In this document: positions 10,173 to 21,378 of the stretch, one piece after another
Position numbering within the stretch: position 1 is the stretch's first letter
Layout: the number at the start of each line of letters is the position of its first letter
From: Eledone cirrhosa
Taxonomy: Eukaryota; Mollusca; Cephalopoda; Octopoda; Eledonidae
DNA: 64,000 nt
Reading direction: 5' to 3'
NCBI GenBank assembly: GCA_964016885.1
Contig: OZ024743.1
Location: 160,398,212-160,462,211, forward strand
Translations under genes and position numbers: made by a program
The notes under the pieces: model-generated
What the model saw: the letters and a program-made list of their open reading frames with translations, nothing else
Database searches by the model: none
What the model was told of the DNA's origin: nothing

Positions 10173-10255
<83 letters not shown>
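10120..10255. repeat. (CA)n microsatellite
   Basis: A degenerate CATACA section is followed by a pure (CA)n tract from about 10177 to 10255. The surrounding 9950-10460 holds nothing else I can name. Confidence 0.95.
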
Positions 10256-10257
<2 letters not shown>

Positions 10258-10464
10258 AGAGTGAGAGATATCATCCTTTTCCTTTGCACGTTGTTTTGTA
10301 TTGTAGTTTCTCACTTCATCTTCGGAGTATCGATTTAATTAATGATTCGGTTCTTACATTAGCTACTGATTAGAGTATGGATTTCAAAGAATACTGTCTT
10401 TGATGATTGGACCTGTTTTATAATTTTATTAAATTATTGCCACATATGAAGCAACGTCATTTGA

Positions 10465-10648
10465 GGGCGGTGGATTGGCAGTATCGGTAGAAAGCCGGAC
10501 ACCATGCTTCCCGGCAGAGTTAGGTCCCTTTTCGTTCTGAGAGCAAATTCCACCGAGATTATCTTTGCCTTTCATACTTACGGGGTCGACAAACTAAAGT
10601 ACCATTCACGCACTGGGGTCGATTTAATCGACTTCCCCCTTTCTCAAA
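10465..10648 (+). mobile_element. tRNA-derived SINE, GTCGATTTAATCGAC subtype
   Basis: It opens GGGCGGTGGATTGGCAGTAT and carries TTTGCCTTTCATACTTACGG. It ends with GGGGTCGATTTAATCGACTT and a C-rich segment, so it belongs to the same 3'-end subtype as 2883-3066. Confidence 0.88.
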
Positions 10649-10684
10649 TGTATACAAAGGACATTAATCATTATTGTAAGGTAT

Positions 10685-10790
10685 ATATATTTGAAGTTTT
10701 CGTTAAATTTTAATTTGTTACCTATGTAACTATGTGTATTTACACTCTTTACAAATTATCCCCTGTGATTGTTTGATGTGTTTATTTTAT
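10685..10790 (+). repeat. Solo arm of the palindromic family seen at 27556-27973
   Basis: The order TTACCTATGTAACTATGTG, ACAAATTATCCCCTGTGATT then GTTTATTTTATATAT matches the right arm of the 27.6-27.97 kb palindrome. It is directly followed by a SINE at 10800. Confidence 0.7.
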
Positions 10791-10799
10791 ATATATAAA

Positions 10800-10990
10800 G
10801 GGCGGTGGATTGGCAGTATCGGTAGAGGGTCGGACGCCATGCTTTCCAGCATAGTTACGTCCCTTTACGATCTGAGTTCAAATCCCGCCGAGGTTGACTT
10901 TGCCTTTCATCCTTACGGAGTCGATAAAATAAAGTACCAGTAATGCACTGGGTAATTGCTGGCCTTGTGCCTAAAGTAGAAACAATTATT
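10800..10990 (+). mobile_element. tRNA-derived octopod-type SINE, near-consensus copy
   Basis: This full-length copy reads GGGCGGTGGATTGGCAGTAT, then CATGCTTTCCAGCATAGTTA, GAGTTCAAATCCCGCCGAGG and TAAAATAAAGTACCAG. It ends CTGGCCTTGTGCCTAAAGTA with an AACAATTATT tail. It is the best reference copy in the window. Confidence 0.95.
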
Positions 10991-11140
10991 CTTAATATAT
11001 ATATACACACAGAAATATCCACGGTTAGTTGTGGGGTCTAGTCTGCATGAAGAACTCAATGTAATCCATATGTTGAAAATGTTGTAGGTTAAAATAAATC
11101 CTGGAAAACAATAAAACATCAAAAGGAAAACAGAGTCATG

Positions 11141-12046
11141 ATATAAGTTAAAACAATGAAATAAAAATTCATGTCATTAGAAATATACTTCACTGCTTTA
11201 CGATCGTTTCTAGGTGATAATAATACATTGTACGCATATTTCGTTATCGAGCTGTGTAGGGTTAGTTACAAAATATCAAATAAGGAATATATTTACCTAC
11301 ATGTATATCATCAGCCGTTGTCAAAAGCAATGATAATTTTATTCAAAATCAATAGTAAATTGAGTTCTATGACCTAATTTGGAGGTAGCCGAAGAACAAA
11401 CCAATCAAATGGTTTTTTGCCATATGATGTTAAGATGAAATATAACTCACTTTAGTTGAGGTCATGGCCCTTTGAAAGGAATGGTTGAATGGTGTTGAAA
11501 ATAGAATTACTATAAAGAAACTATGAAGAAAAAGGAATTGTTATATTGATAGTGGAATGTAGATGGTGGAGTGAAGTTTAAAAAGGAATGTAAAAATTAA
11601 ATGTTGAGTTGTGTTGTATGGAATTTTTAGGTGAATATAAATAAGTAAATATAAAATATACAGAGATAACTAGGATAAATATAGATAGGTAATGTAATGG
11701 TCATAACTAGGAAGGATAGTATATTAAAAGATCAAAATTATGATAAGATAATAAGATATAATAATATAATAATATAACATAATTGTTTCTACTTTAGGCA
11801 CAAGGCCAGCAATTACCCAGTTCATTACTGGTACTTTATTTTATAATAATATAACATAATGTAATATAATATACTACAGTATGGTACATTGTATATAGTA
11901 TAATATAGCGTATGATGCATCATAAAATATAAAATAGTGAATATTTTCAAGTGGGTCTATGTATAAGTAATCAAACTCAGATAAATGCATGTTGACATAT
12001 AGTCAAAACGCATAATTTTCTTAGATCACAAAAGTACATATATTCA
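11141..12046 (+). repeat. Left arm of a 0.9-kb long terminal inverted repeat
   Basis: This arm is complementary to 14802-15789. Anchors shared by both arms include ACGATCGTTTCTAGGTGATA near the outer end, AAATATCAAATAAGGAATAT, and CAAAACGCATAATTTTCTTA near the inner end. The arm contains a 63-base SINE fragment at the place where the right arm has a complete SINE. No transposase is seen between the arms. Confidence 0.9.
11781..11843 (-). mobile_element. Truncated SINE inside the left arm
   Basis: This is the complement of the SINE 3' end (AGGCACAAGGCCAGCAATTA, ACTGGTACTTTATTTTA). The rest of the SINE is missing. Confidence 0.9.
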
Positions 12047-12489
12047 CATATATAGATAGAGGTATAATTACATTGATACTCCATTAAATACATACATAGG
12101 CATACATAAATATAAACATATACAAACACATACATACATGCACACAAACATATATATATATATATATATATATACACTTATACATACATATATAGATGTA
12201 CACACACATACATCTACATACACATAATCACACACATACACATATACACACATATATATATATACATATATATATATATTCTCTTATCATACATGCATAC
12301 ATAAATACATGTATACCCATGCAATTACAGGTGGTTATATACCTTGATGCCCTTAGTCAGTAACGCATGAATCTATGGAAGATAAAAAATAAAAATGTTA
12401 AAAATAAAAAAATAAACAGGAAGGCGTATAATTAGGGGAAGCCGATACTAACAAATGGTACGTCACATAGAACTATAGTGAGTTGCTAT
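12047..12489. repeat. CA/TA-rich degenerate microsatellite region
   Basis: ATACACATAC-type repeats with two TA tracts (about 12150-12172, 12251-12281). No gene is recognised. Confidence 0.7.
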
Positions 12490-12650
12490 TTAGAATGTTT
12501 AATTAGGTTTATAGTACTTAAATGTTTTTCGTATACGGGGATTACAAGCTATAATCAGTTCCTGTCTTTTATTCAATAAATCATCCTTAGATTTAGTAAT
12601 TTCCAAGATCTCCCCGGAACATAATCTGCATTCCCTCCTGTTCCCAAGAT

Positions 12651-12934
12651 ATGGAGTTCTTTGCAGAATGGTATTCCACGACAGCTTGAAATCTATTTTT
12701 TTCTTTTCATAGTTATTTACTGCTTCAGCTAAAGATGTGGTGTTAGCTAGTTTAGTATTGTTAAAGCTACTGGAGTGTGCGTAATATCTTTTCTTAAATG
12801 TGTTCGATGTAGATCCTATATATGGTTTGTTGGAGTCAGTAGTAGACACAGTGCATTTATATATTACATTATTAATCAAACAGTTGCCATTTAAGGGCAA
12901 ACGCTTCTATTTCTGCAATTACAACCATACGTAA
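12651..12934 (-). repeat. Arm 1 of an internal 284-bp inverted duplication
   Basis: It is the reverse complement of 13094-13377 with only a handful of mismatches, such as ATATTTAAG against TGTTTAAG and a longer A run in arm 2. Both arms encode the start of the GIY-YIG domain. Confidence 0.92.
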
Positions 12935-13093
12935 GATGGTTGTTGGGGGTACCTACATAATTCTCATTAATCCTTGAGTTATTCTTATTGTAATTAATGT
13001 TAGAGAGAGAATGGGTGCTGCTTTGAGGGTGATTTAGTGCTGGGGTTGTATTGTGATTTTGTGTTATGTTGTTTTTGTGTTGGTACCATTGTG

Positions 13094-13377
13094 TTACGTA
13101 TGGTTGTAATTGCAGAAATAGAAGCGTTTGCCCTTAAATGGCAACTGTTTGATTAATAATGTAATATATAAATGCACTGTGTCTACTACTGACTCCAACA
13201 AACCATATATAGGATCTACATCGAACATATTTAAGAAAAGATATTACGCACACTCCAGTAGCTTTAACAATACTAAACTAGCTAACACCACATCTTTAGC
13301 TGAAGCAGTAAATAACTATAAAAAAAAAAAAATAGATTTCAAGTTGTCGTGGAATACCATTCTGCAAAGAACTCCAT
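13094..13377 (+). repeat. Arm 2 of the internal inverted duplication, with GIY-YIG coding
   Basis: On the plus strand it encodes the same start (PLNGNCLINNVIYKC, then YIGSTSNIFKKRYYAH) and is identical to arm 1 at nearly all positions. Coding then breaks at 13377, where the sequence returns to the minus-strand PLE linker. Arm lengths are equal (284 bp), with a 159-base spacer. Confidence 0.92.
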
Positions 13378-14165
13378 TGGGTGGTTGTGTTTTCCGGGTT
13401 GAAGGATTGTATTATTTGTCCTTTTAAAAGGTGCAGTCCTATTTAAATTATGTTGTGGCGGTGTGGTCATATTTTTAAATTTATAAATGTTGTAGTTGCA
13501 TAGTTTTTGCTGGAGATTGTTTGATGTAGAGTATGAGAATTTAACAGTATACCTGTTAAATATTTGGTGGTATCTGTGGTTTGGTGGAAAATGTTTATGT
13601 AGAATTTCGAAGAATTTTGGGGGGATTTGTCCAATAGTTTGCAGGTTGAAGGGTCCGTTGTACCATGTTATGTTTCTTTTGCGGTTTTTAGTTCAGTTCT
13701 TATTACCACTTATATTAATGTGCTGTGTTCTAGAAGAGTTCTTCTGGTTAGTATTTGTATTTGTGGAATTTGGTAAATTGCAGTGGTTGTATTTGGTGTT
13801 ATTATTGGGTAGATTATGAGAGGTTGAATGTTTGGTAGTCATATGTGAGTTGTTAACATTGGTCATAGATTGTGTAGTAATAGTTGTTGTGGTTTTTCGG
13901 TTGTTTGGTGTGATAGGAATGACCCATTAGGCATTTGTTTCGATGGTATTTTTTTTTGGTGTTTGTAGTTTTTGCTAGGTTTTGTAGTATGGTCCATAGT
14001 TGTGTTGGGATGTATGAATTTTTTTCTTTATATCCACTTCTAGTTAGGGCTTCGTTGTAGAAGGGTGCATTTTTATAAAATATATCCTCATTGGAAGATA
14101 ATTTAGAAAGTCTAAGATATATGTTATATACTAAGTTGTTGAGTATAGAGCCAGGGTGGTTACTC

Positions 14166-14801
14166 TAACTAACTTAAAACACTCAATATAAACATTAACT
14201 AAAATTTAATTCAACATATGTCATGGAAAAGTCTGCAAAAACTCTATGTTTCTCAACACACATTAATTCGAACACTATAAACATTCAACATCCACCATAG
14301 ACTCTAATACATTAACATATTTGCTTCAACTGCAGTATTTATTCATCCATATATGCATAATAGCTTTGCTTGTCTCCTTCTCATGTATATGATTTACGCA
14401 GTCACACTATCCATACGCCTGCATTTGTTTTGTTATCGCACTCTTCCTTTCTCAAAACTGCTTCCTCAATGCCTCTTTAATATTTGGACTATTCCCTTGT
14501 TTTAACTGTTGCATGTATTCCACTCCATGCTTTTGATTTTAATTTTAATTTTGATTTGAATTTGAACTTGAATGTTTGTACAATTATTGTACAATTCTCG
14601 TAAAATATATGTCACATCCATTCCACCCTGTAAATACGAAACTGTTGCTCAAAACATCAATTTATATGTATCTATATTATTGTTCAGTTGAATAGGAGGA
14701 TAATTATATGTGCAAACATTGATAATGGCCGATGAGAAACGATTGTCAGCTATTAAATGATTTGAACACAACTTTGATAATTGTATAATTTATTTATTAT
14801 C
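14166..14801. other. Unassigned AT-rich segment inside the inverted-repeat structure
   Basis: No coding or repeat match is seen. It could be the remaining core of the element that owns the long inverted repeats. Confidence 0.4.
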
Positions 14802-15789
14802 TGAATATATGTACTTTTGTGATCTAAGAAAATTATGCGTTTTGACTATATGTCAACATGCATTTATCTGAGTTTGGTTACTTATACATAGACCAACCTG
14901 AAAATATTCACTATTTTATATTTTATGACGCATCATACGCTATATTATACTATATACAATGTACCATACTGTACTATATTATATTACATTATATTATAGT
15001 ATTATTAGGGCGGTGAATTGGCAGTATCGGTAGAGGTTCGGATTATGCTTTCCAGCATAGTTACGTCCCTTTACGATCTGAGTTCAATTCCCTCCGAGGT
15101 TAACTTTGCCTTTCATCCTTACGGGGTCGATAAAATAAAATACCAGTAATGTACTGGACAAATTGCTGGCCTTGTGCCAAAAAGCAAAAATAATTATTAT
15201 ATTTTATTATCTTATTATAATTTTCATATTTTAATATACTATCCATCCTAGTTATGACCATTACATTACCTATCTATATTTATCCTAGTTATTTCTGTAT
15301 ATTTTATATTTACTAATTTATATTCACCTAAACATTCCATACAACACAACTCAACATTTAATTTTTACATTCCTTTTTTAACTTCACTCCACCATCTACA
15401 TTCCACTATCAATATAACAATTCCTTTTTCTTCATAGTTTCTTTATAGTAATTCTATTTTCAACACCATTCAACCATTCCTTTCAAAGGGTCATGACCTC
15501 ATCATATGGCAAAAAAACATTTGATTGGTTTGTTCTTCAGCTACCTGCAAATAAGGTCATAGAAATCAATTTACTATTGATTTTGAATAAAATTTTCATT
15601 GCCTTTGACAACGGTTGATGATATACATGTAGGTAAATATATTCCTTATTTGATATTTTGTAACTAACCCTACACAGCTCGATAACGAAATATGCGTACG
15701 ATGTATTATTATCACCTAGAAACGATCGTAAAGCAGTGAAGTATATTTCTAATGATTTCAATTTTTTATTTCCTTGTTTTAACTTATAT
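14802..15789 (-). repeat. Right arm of the 0.9-kb long terminal inverted repeat
   Basis: It is complementary to 11141-12046. The arms end symmetrically with ATATAAGTTAAAACAA-type sequence beside a TA tract on the right. It is longer than the left arm mainly because it holds an intact SINE. Confidence 0.9.
15008..15198 (+). mobile_element. Full-length SINE inside the right arm
   Basis: GGGCGGTGAATTGGCAGTAT head, CTTTCCAGCATAGTTACGTC, TTTCATCCTTACGGGGTCGA and CTGGCCTTGTGCCAAAAAGC tail. It sits at the position homologous to the SINE fragment in the left arm. Confidence 0.93.
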
Positions 15790-15837
15790 ATATATATATA
15801 CATACATGCACACATATATATATATGTACGTATGGGT

Positions 15838-16240
15838 TTACCGAACATTTATTATAATGTTCGGTGTGTTTGTAAATAAACAGCCCGAATTATTAGCCGT
15901 ACAATGTTCAGCAACTATCGCTGCCCTAGTTTTTCAACACTGACAAAGGAACGATGAACTAGTTTCTAGCTTATTAGCTGTCATCAGCACTGTATACTTT
16001 CCTGTCAGTTGATTGAACGTTTGAAACTATATACTTTCCTTATGCATAATTAATGTGTTCGGCAACCATCGCTGCCCTATTTGTTCAACACGGACAAAGG
16101 AACGATATATATGTGTGCATGTATGTATGTATATAGATAGTACTGTGCGTCTTTATTCATATATGTATGTACCTGTACATACTTACATTTAAGTATCTGC
16201 CGTACTAAGTGTGAGAAATGAAATTTCATTTTTTCCATAT
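15838..16240. repeat. Dispersed repeat family C, mixed-orientation copy
   Basis: The first part is the complement of family C (ACCGAACATTTATTATAATG, TGACAAAGGAACG). The second part, from about 16100, is in plus orientation and ends GCCGTACTAAGTGTGAGAAA. Better copies are at 20878, 23090 and 26200. Confidence 0.75.
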
Positions 16241-16268
16241 ATATATATATATAAATATATATATATAT

Positions 16269-17015
16269 TGTTATACTTTGGGAGGGTCATGTTGCCAATA
16301 AGAAACACACGCACCAGTTGCTTTCATTTCAATTTATTATATATTTATAAATTTATAAATTTACAAATCTACAAACTTATAAATTTCTGGTTGGTTGGTT
16401 GGTTCCACAACCAGATAGTTGTTTATATATATAGTCATAGTCCTTTCGTCACACACTCTGTGACCTCTTCATGTGACCTCTTCATGTGACCAACATGCTA
16501 AGATAGAACACAGGGGTAGATTAGAGAGCATAGAAATAAAAATAGAATCTACACACAGAAAAGACGCAATGTTTAGGCAAATTACAGAGGCAGCAAGCAT
16601 AAAAGAATTAAAACCAAAATTAAAAATTAAAAATTAAATAGAAAATATGAGTGGAACAGCAACATCACAACTTACAATTAAGGACAAAATGAAAACACAC
16701 ACACACATAGAACAAACAACTTACGATTGAAAACACACACAAAATCAAAACACACACACACATAGAACAAATAACCAACCAACCAACAATAAATAAATAA
16801 ATAAATAAACAAATAGAAAAATAGAAATAGAAAAATAGAAAAATGAACACAAACACACACAGACACCCGGATGTGGCGCATGCGCAAACTGAGCACACAA
16901 CACACACAAACAAAATGGCGTAGGATAGAAGAAAGGAAAGGCACAGAAACGAAGAAAGGAATCCCCAGTCACAAGAGAGAGAAGAGAGGGAGAGGGAGAG
17001 AGAGAGAGAACGTTT
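16269..17015 (+). repeat. TIR repeat family E, long copy
   Basis: It begins TGTTATACTTTGGGAGGGTC after a TA tract and shares with 26820-27321 the segments AATAAGAAACACACGCACCA and CCTTTCGTCACACACTCTGTGAC. An internal block ACACAGACACCCGGATGT with GCATGCGCAAACT is also shared. The right TIR is lost: the copy ends in GA-rich sequence and a SINE fragment. No transposase frame is visible. Confidence 0.75.
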
Positions 17016-17024
17016 ATTATTACA

Positions 17025-17087
17025 TAAAGTACCAGCAATGTACTGGGTAATTGCTGGCCTTGTGCCAAAAAAGTAGAAACAATTATT
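17025..17087 (+). mobile_element. Truncated SINE (3' end only)
   Basis: TAAAGTACCAGCAATGTACT followed by GCTGGCCTTGTGCC and AGTAGAAACAATTATTA. Confidence 0.9.
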
Positions 17088-17272
17088 ACATTTCATACGA
17101 AACGACAATTACATTTATTCAACAACAAGGGATAAATCTTTTTTAAAACCTCTAAACGAACGTGGATTCTTACAGACTTTGAGTCGAATCGGTTTGAAAT
17201 TGTGCAAATGTATAAACATGGAACATGTGCACACACACGACAACAACAACAATCTGCCTTTTATAGATAATG
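17088..17272 (-). mobile_element. Possible Helitron-like 5' end (minus strand)
   Basis: On the minus strand the sequence starts TCTATAAAAGGCAGATTG after an A. This resembles the TC-TATA-AAAGGC starts that accompany the AACGCCGGG-type 3' ends in invertebrate Helitron derivatives. The assignment is tentative. Confidence 0.35.
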
Positions 17273-17282
17273 ATAAACAATA

Positions 17283-17557
17283 ATATCCTCTATGAGGTCA
17301 CTAAACCTGCTAGAAACAGCAGCTAACTCTCCCCCATATCACACCCCTCCCTACTGTCTTACATTTAGAAAACATATCTTCTATGAGGTCACTTAAACTC
17401 TAGAAACAGCAGCTAACCCTCCCCCATATCACACCACTCCCTACTGTCTTAAATTTAGAAAACGCATATCCTCTATGAGGTTACTAAACCTGCGAGAAAC
17501 AGCAGCTAACTCTCCCTCATATCACAACCCTCCCTACTGTCTTAAATTTAGAAAACA
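17283..17557 (+). repeat. Minisatellite: three about 91-bp tandem units
   Basis: Units start at 17283, 17374 and 17466, each opening ATATCCTCTATGAGG or close to it. Each contains GAAACAGCAGCTAAC and CTCCCTACTGTCTTA, ending TTTAGAAAAC. Units differ by a few substitutions. They lie upstream of a Helitron-like 3' end. Confidence 0.93.
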
Positions 17558-17845
17558 CACAGACAACCATGCAGAACAACTCCATCGCAGCTCTGTTGTT
17601 TGGCTGGCATCGTCTACGCGCGTGTTGCGCAAGTACTGTGAAACAATAAATTTCAACACTTTTTTGTACAGAGATAATATCCATAGGCGAAACTACAATT
17701 GTCACTGCTGGCGCAGCTCATGCTTCCAGGTCTGCAATTCATTCACCCAGTGCCTGGCAGACAAAAAAGTGGTGCCATAAAATGGGTGGTGCAACCTACC
17801 TTTGGTAACTTAATGACCCCGAGCAACGCCGGGCTTTAATGCTAG
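17558..17845 (+). mobile_element. Helitron-like non-autonomous element, 3' end
   Basis: The end reads CCCCGAGCAACGCCGGGC, a short GC-rich hairpin, then TTTAATG and the terminal CTAG (17842-17845). A T follows, in a TA-rich target. A hairpin about 8-12 bases before CTRR and insertion before T are the hallmarks of Helitron 3' termini. The left boundary is not defined and probably includes the minisatellite upstream. No RepHel ORF is present. Confidence 0.6.
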
Positions 17846-17854
17846 TGTATATAT

Positions 17855-18177
<323 letters not shown>

Positions 18178-19160
18178 ATTTATTAAAATAACAGATTAAT
18201 GTTTAAGCAAAGAATCGCTGCTTTTTATATATTCTGGTACATACGGTTTGGCTATGTGTATACGGGAGTTTTGCGTCTGTGTGAGTATGTAGGTTCGTAC
18301 GTATGTAGGGTGTGTGTATATGTGTACTTCATGTTTTGGTTGACTTACGTCTCTGAACATTCGTGTATTTACATGTAGGTATGTGTGTGTGATTGTTATA
18401 TACGTATTTATTTATTTATATACGTTTATATAATTATTTATTTATTTGTATACACGCATACACACACACACATTTATATGTGCGTGGTTTTGTATACCTA
18501 TGGTAAGTGTTTTGCGTATGCCTGTGTATGTACGTATTTGTTTGCGTGTATGTATTTATTTATTTCTATTACTTCTGTATTGTATTTATTTACTTTGTTC
18601 TTAACTCTGTAGCGGAGATTCATTCGGTCTCCTAGTTAGAATTTTAGTCTACGACTTCTGCTATACCATTTACGTGGTTTTGTCTTTGCGTGCTATTGTT
18701 CTCCATGCTCCACATATGACGTATTATCTTAGTTTTTTTCGTTCATTGCCAGAGAACGTCTCTATGAACCACTTAAGAGAACATTAGTCTACGACCTCTT
18801 TTATACAATAAACGTGGTTCTGTCTTTGCGCGTAATTGTTTTTCACCGCTCCTATTAATGACGTATTATATTCGTTTTTTCCCGTTCTTTGCCAGCGAAC
18901 GTTTCCACGAAGCAAAGTATCGTCTTCCTGTCTTCCTCCGGTTGCAACGTTTTTTGAAATATCCACTTCTGCGTTTACAGATTGACTTTGTTAGTTTCAG
19001 AAGATCCCGTTAAGGGTGAAAGCAGCGATTATTTGCTTAAACTTTAATCTGTTATTTGAATAAATATTTGCTCTACGGTTCTTATATATTTGATAAATAT
19101 TTATCCTTATCGAGCCCTCTTTGGATTTTGGTCTTCAAATTTATTATTATTACTATATAT
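18178..19160 (-). repeat. TIR repeat family D, long copy 1
   Basis: This is the reverse complement of 28692-29893 over most of its length. Terminal motifs are ATTTATTAAAATAACAGATT at the left and AATCTGTTATTTGAATAAAT near 19043-19066. A conserved flank follows that carries TGGTCTTCAAATTTATTATT. Inside, TAGTCTACGACTTCTGC and TCGTCTTCCTGTCTTCCTCC occur. I see no intact ORF. TIR-like ends suggest a non-autonomous DNA transposon. Confidence 0.8.
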
Positions 19161-19173
19161 ATAAATTAATACA

Positions 19174-19534
19174 AATAATGAATAAAAACAAAGAAACAGT
19201 TCCTTATATTAAAAAATTCATCATTTTACGATCGTTTCTAGGATATATATGTTTGTGTTGATATGTATATCATATAGATCTATGTAAAATGTTTACAAAC
19301 TATCACAGGGAATATACATACCTAGACATATATATGCTGTCTTCAAAAATAATTATTATTTCTGAAGACAGCATATATATGTGTAGGCATGTATATTCCC
19401 TCTGACAGTTTGTAAAAATTTTACATAGATCTATATGATATACATACCAACACAAACATATATATCCTAGAAACGATCGTAAAATGATGAATTTTTAATA
19501 TAAGGAACTGTTTCTTTGTTTTTATTCATTATTT
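19174..19534. repeat. Near-perfect palindromic element (about 173-bp arms)
   Basis: Arms 19174-19346 and about 19358-19534 are complementary. They share TTTTACGATCGTTTCTAGGA, CATATAGATCTATGT, GGGAATATACAT and GACAGCATATATAT. The ACGATCGTTTCTAGG motif also occurs near the outer ends of the 11.1-15.8 kb inverted repeats, so the two may be one family. Confidence 0.9.
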
Positions 19535-19674
19535 TTATTAATTTATCTTGACTCTGTTTTCCTGTATTTTTCATCGGAAAAAATTTTTGAATACATCTTC
19601 TCTTTTCATGATATTCGGATTACATTGAGTTCTTCATACGTATTGGACACTACCGTACATTTTGGTAGATTTAT

Positions 19675-20187
<513 letters not shown>

Positions 20188-20239
20188 AATATAAATATAA
20201 ATATATATATAAATATAAATATAAATATATATATATAGA

Positions 20240-20619
20240 ATTCCCTTTTTCGGATTATAATACTGTGAGAGCCCTGGTTTTCGGCTGAGCTCTGCTGATG
20301 AATGAAATCCAACCGTGACCATCTCCACTGAAAGTTTTCATGAAATAGTCTTTTAAGACTATACAGAGCATTTGATGTTATTCCAAATTGAAGGATAAGT
20401 GTTTTGAACTTTATTTTATCATGAGTTAAAGGTCTATTGATTTTTCCCTGGATTGCACTAAATTCCGTGGATGAATTTGTATCCTGATTCTCTTTTGAGA
20501 TGAGTTTAAATTATTTTTCCTAAATCTTACGTTAACTACTTTTCCCATCTTGACGTTATAGTCGCATATATGTTATAGAATGCTCTTAGCTTCTCGCTAA
20601 AACAATCTCTATACCTCTC

Positions 20620-20620
<1 letters not shown>
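20240..20620. other. Unassigned stretch
   Basis: No gene or known repeat is recognised between two TA arrays. Confidence 0.4.
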
Positions 20621-20621
<1 letters not shown>

Positions 20622-20698
<77 letters not shown>

Positions 20699-20798
20699 TA
20701 TATATATATATAAATATATACATATATATATATATATAAATATATATATATATATGTATATATATTTATTTATATATATAAATATATATATATATATT

Positions 20799-20870
<72 letters not shown>
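20622..20870. repeat. Long (TA)n array with interruptions
   Basis: TA tract with AGTTATAT, AAATATATAC and TTTATATATAA interruptions. Confidence 0.95.
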
Positions 20871-20873
<3 letters not shown>

Positions 20874-20877
20874 TTAT

Positions 20878-21205
20878 ACAATCTGGCAGGAAGGTATACG
20901 TTGCTGACGATAGCTAACAAGCTTGAAACTAGTACAGCGTTCCTTTGTCAGTGTTGAACAAACGAGCAACGGTGGTTGCTAGACACTACGGCTTAATACG
21001 GGATGTTTGTTTACAAACACACCGAGCATTATAATAAATGTTCGGTGAATCCATACGTGCATATATATATGTGTGCATGTATGTATATATATATATACAT
21101 ACTACTGTACGTCGGTATACATATATGTATGTACGTGTACATACTTATATTTAAGTAACAGCCGTACTAAGAGTGGGAAATGAAATATCGTTTCATTTTT
21201 TCCTT
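20878..21205 (+). repeat. Dispersed repeat family C
   Basis: Order: ATCTGGCAGGAAGGTATACG, GCGTTCCTTTGTCAGTGTTG, AGACACTACGGCTTAATACG, GAGCATTATAATAAATGTTC, then AACAGCCGTACTAAGAGTGG and CGTTTCATTTTTTCC. The same order is found at 23225-23520 and 26535-26815. No ORF is present. Confidence 0.85.
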
Positions 21206-21214
21206 ATATATTTA

Positions 21215-21216
21215 TA

Positions 21217-21261
<45 letters not shown>
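21215..21261. repeat. (TA)n microsatellite
   Basis: TA tract between family C and repeat G. Confidence 0.95.
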
Positions 21262-21264
<3 letters not shown>

Positions 21265-21378
21265 AGGAAGTTATAGTTCACTTGAAGCATTGTGTAATGA
21301 GGTATAAATGTTTGTATATGTATAATAAAGCGAAAACAATGCAGGTATGGACATAGAATAAAGAATGCAAATGCAAAA
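21262..21378 (+). repeat. Dispersed repeat G, copy 2
   Basis: It differs from copy 1 at only a few bases (for example CACTTGAAG against CACTCGAAG). After 21378 the sequence continues into a unique segment with an extended tail, so this copy is longer. Confidence 0.88.

Larger units (their letters stand above)
12490..14165 (-). pseudogene. Penelope-like element (same family as 1-1174): RT tail, Cys linker and GIY-YIG domain, rearranged
   Basis: Read on the minus strand from 14165 it shows the C-terminal part of RT (LSSNEDIFYKNAPFYNEAL, about 14070-14125). A linker follows with KHFPPNHRYHQIFNRYTVKF (about 13545-13600), then an inverted segment. After that comes a Cys-rich connector (CNCRNRSVCPLNGNC, about 12885-12925). 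The GIY-YIG domain follows: NNVIYKCTV, then YIGSTSNTFKKRYYAHSSSF, ending with CRLCSGEILEI (about 12600-12640). The 133-codon endonuclease frame at 12499-12900 is uninterrupted. Upstream RT motifs are missing, so the copy is 5'-truncated at about 14165. The element lies inside the 4.6 kb inverted-repeat structure. Confidence 0.78.

Noticed and set aside
10071..10373. His-Thr/Cys-Val frames around 10.2 kb
   Set aside because: Same cause: (CA)n microsatellite.
10800..10990. tRNA gene
   Set aside because: The tRNA-like head is part of a dispersed SINE present in many copies. It lacks a proper cloverleaf and terminator.
13496..13819. 107-codon plus-strand frame
   Set aside because: Antisense of the PLE linker sequence on the minus strand, which carries the recognisable motif.
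17283..17557. CRISPR-like array
   Set aside because: Three contiguous 91-bp units with no spacers, in a eukaryotic repeat context; it is a minisatellite.
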